NCBI GenBank assembly: GCA_902812455.1
Contig: CADDZH010000172.1
Span: 1-6,427, forward strand
Direction of reading: 5' to 3'
Source of the DNA: Chloroflexota bacterium
Lineage (GTDB): Bacteria > Chloroflexota > Ktedonobacteria > Ktedonobacterales > Ktedonobacteraceae
Length of the DNA: 6,427 nucleotides
Under the pieces are notes generated by a model that did no database searches, had not been told where the DNA came from, and saw only the letters and a list, made by a program, of their open reading frames with translations. The position numbers and the translations under genes are program-made. Positions 5,420 through 6,427 of this stretch are shown in pieces. How positions within the stretch are numbered: position 1 is the stretch's first letter; each line of letters starts with the position of its first letter.

Positions 5420-6427
5420 ATGAAAATAACCGATATTCGTGTGACTCCAGTCATGGTGCCTTTAGAGGCTCCGCTCAGGTGGAGCATGGGGGTAGAGACA
5501 AGTACGACACGGGCGATCGTAGAAATCTCGACGGATGAAGGCATTACCGGTATTGGCGAGACGTACGGCGGCAACGAGATTGTGCATGCAATTGAGACCG
5601 CGAAACCTTTTGTGCTTGGTATTGATCCCCTGCAGACCGGGCTCTTACAGCACCGGCTCGGCGTCTTTTGTATTTCCTATGAGACGCAAGTTCCTCCAGT
5701 TGCCCGTGCCGGTATCGAGATGGCTTGCCTCGACGCGGCTGGTAAGGCACTTGGTCGCCCAGTACACGCCTTACTCGGTGGAGCAGTACGCGATCGCGTA
5801 GAGGTGGCGGCCTACCTGTTCTTCCGCTACCCTGGAGAATCCGGTGTAGGAGGCGAGAGCACTCCCGAAGCTATCCTCACGCGTGCCGAAGAGCTGGTCA
5901 AGCGCTATGGCTTCAGAACGATCAAATTCAAAGGGGGTGTATTGCCGCCTTATGAGGAACTGCGAGCTGTGCGCCTGCTGCGCGAGCGCTTCCCGCATAG
6001 CCCCTTGCGTTGGGACCCCAATGCCGGCTGGTCCGTTGAGACATCTATTCGCGTAGCCAGGCGCCTGGATGACGAAGGCATTGATCTCGAATACCTGGAA
6101 GATCCGACGGCGGGGTTAGAAGGCATGAGCCAGGTACGCCGCGCCGTTAGTAGTATCCCTCTGGCAACGAACATGTGCCTGGTGAGCTACGAGCAGCTTG
6201 CCCCGGGGATCAAAATGCGCAGCGTTGATATTATTCTCTCCGACGTTCACTATTGGGGCGGGTTCCGTGCCAACCAGAAAATGGCGGCCGTGGCCGAAGC
6301 TTTTGGCCTGGGCGTGGGGATGCATAGTGATCGTGAACTGGGAGTCTCCACGATGGCGATGATTCACCTTGCCGCCTCCCTCCCGATCCTCAGCCATGCC
6401 ATCGATAGCCATTATCATGATCAGGTA
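5420..6427 (+). CDS. Enolase-superfamily acid-sugar dehydratase, glucarate dehydratase subgroup, 3' end missing
   Basis: The first 336 codons run to the window edge; the stop lies outside. Enolase-superfamily enzymes abstract a proton alpha to a carboxylate with Mg2+ help; this subgroup typically dehydrates sugar diacids to keto-deoxy acids. The capping domain is about residues 1-115, then a TIM-type barrel. Active-site residues appear in the expected order and spacing: Lys169 and Lys171 (IKFKGG), metal ligands Asp199 (DPNAGW), Glu227 (YLEDP) and Asn251 (ATNMC), then Asp275 (SDVHYWGG) and His302 (HSDRELG) as the Asp-His dyad. Asn as third metal ligand and the KxKGG motif are glucarate-dehydratase hallmarks. 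Differences include Asp-Arg-Glu after HS, where classical enzymes have Asn-Asn-His, and an N-terminus shorter than in the E. coli enzyme. The substrate may therefore differ. Start ATG 5420 lies 8 bases after GGGAG (5407-5411); an upstream ATG at 5413 is out of frame. Likely co-transcribed with the aminotransferase. Confidence 0.9.
   Translation, partial: MKITDIRVTPVMVPLEAPLRWSMGVETSTTRAIVEISTDEGITGIGETYGGNEIVHAIETAKPFVLGIDPLQTGLLQHRLGVFCISYETQVPPVARAGIEMACLDAAGKALGRPVHALLGGAVRDRVEVAAYLFFRYPGESGVGGESTPEAILTRAEELVKRYGFRTIKFKGGVLPPYEELRAVRLLRERFPHSPLRWDPNAGWSVETSIRVARRLDDEGIDLEYLEDPTAGLEGMSQVRRAVSSIPLATNMCLVSYEQLAPGIKMRSVDIILSDVHYWGGFRANQKMAAVAEAFGLGVGMHSDRELGVSTMAMIHLAASLPILSHAIDSHYHDQV

Overview
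The window carries six protein-coding genes in two divergent blocks, transcribed away from a control region at about 2936-3171. It looks like a bacterial sugar-acid or amino-compound catabolic locus. Base composition is moderately GC-rich by eye, the intergenic gaps are short, and most starts have strong AGGAGG-type ribosome binding sites. I cannot fix the taxon from this sequence. The gene mix would fit a soil heterotroph such as a Chloroflexota/Ktedonobacteria-like or actinobacterial-like organism, but that is only a guess.

Left block (minus strand, read from right to left): an NAD-type short-chain dehydrogenase/reductase (2935 to 2168), a 12-helix APC-superfamily permease (2128 to 680), and the first 205 codons of a galactose-mutarotase-like protein that runs off the left edge (615 to 1). 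The gaps are 39 and 64 bases with no convincing terminator, so these three probably form one operon. A 7-bp inverted repeat fills the gap between the dehydrogenase stop codon and the permease ribosome binding site.

Control region: two near-consensus sigma-70-type promoters lie back to back. Their -35 boxes are the two arms of one palindrome (3024-3043), so the two blocks are likely fired from a shared site. Each predicted transcript start is followed by a TTTCA-N5-TRAAA-like palindrome (2960-2974 and 3104-3118). A third, degenerate copy (3126-3138) lies just before the regulator gene. These are natural candidates for the operators of the IclR-family regulator encoded next door.

Right block (plus strand): an IclR-family regulator (3172-3972), a class-III PLP aminotransferase of the glutamate-1-semialdehyde-aminomutase-like branch (4047-5357), and a glucarate-dehydratase-subgroup enolase-superfamily enzyme cut by the right edge (5420-6427).

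Taken together: an importer of the amino-acid/amine type, an aminotransferase, an acid-sugar dehydratase, an NAD-linked dehydrogenase and a sugar mutarotase-like protein sit under one probable local regulator. The simplest reading is a small inducible pathway for an acidic sugar or an amino-sugar-type compound. The substrate cannot be read from the sequence, and the combination is the most interesting thing here. No RNA genes, mobile elements or CRISPR arrays were seen.
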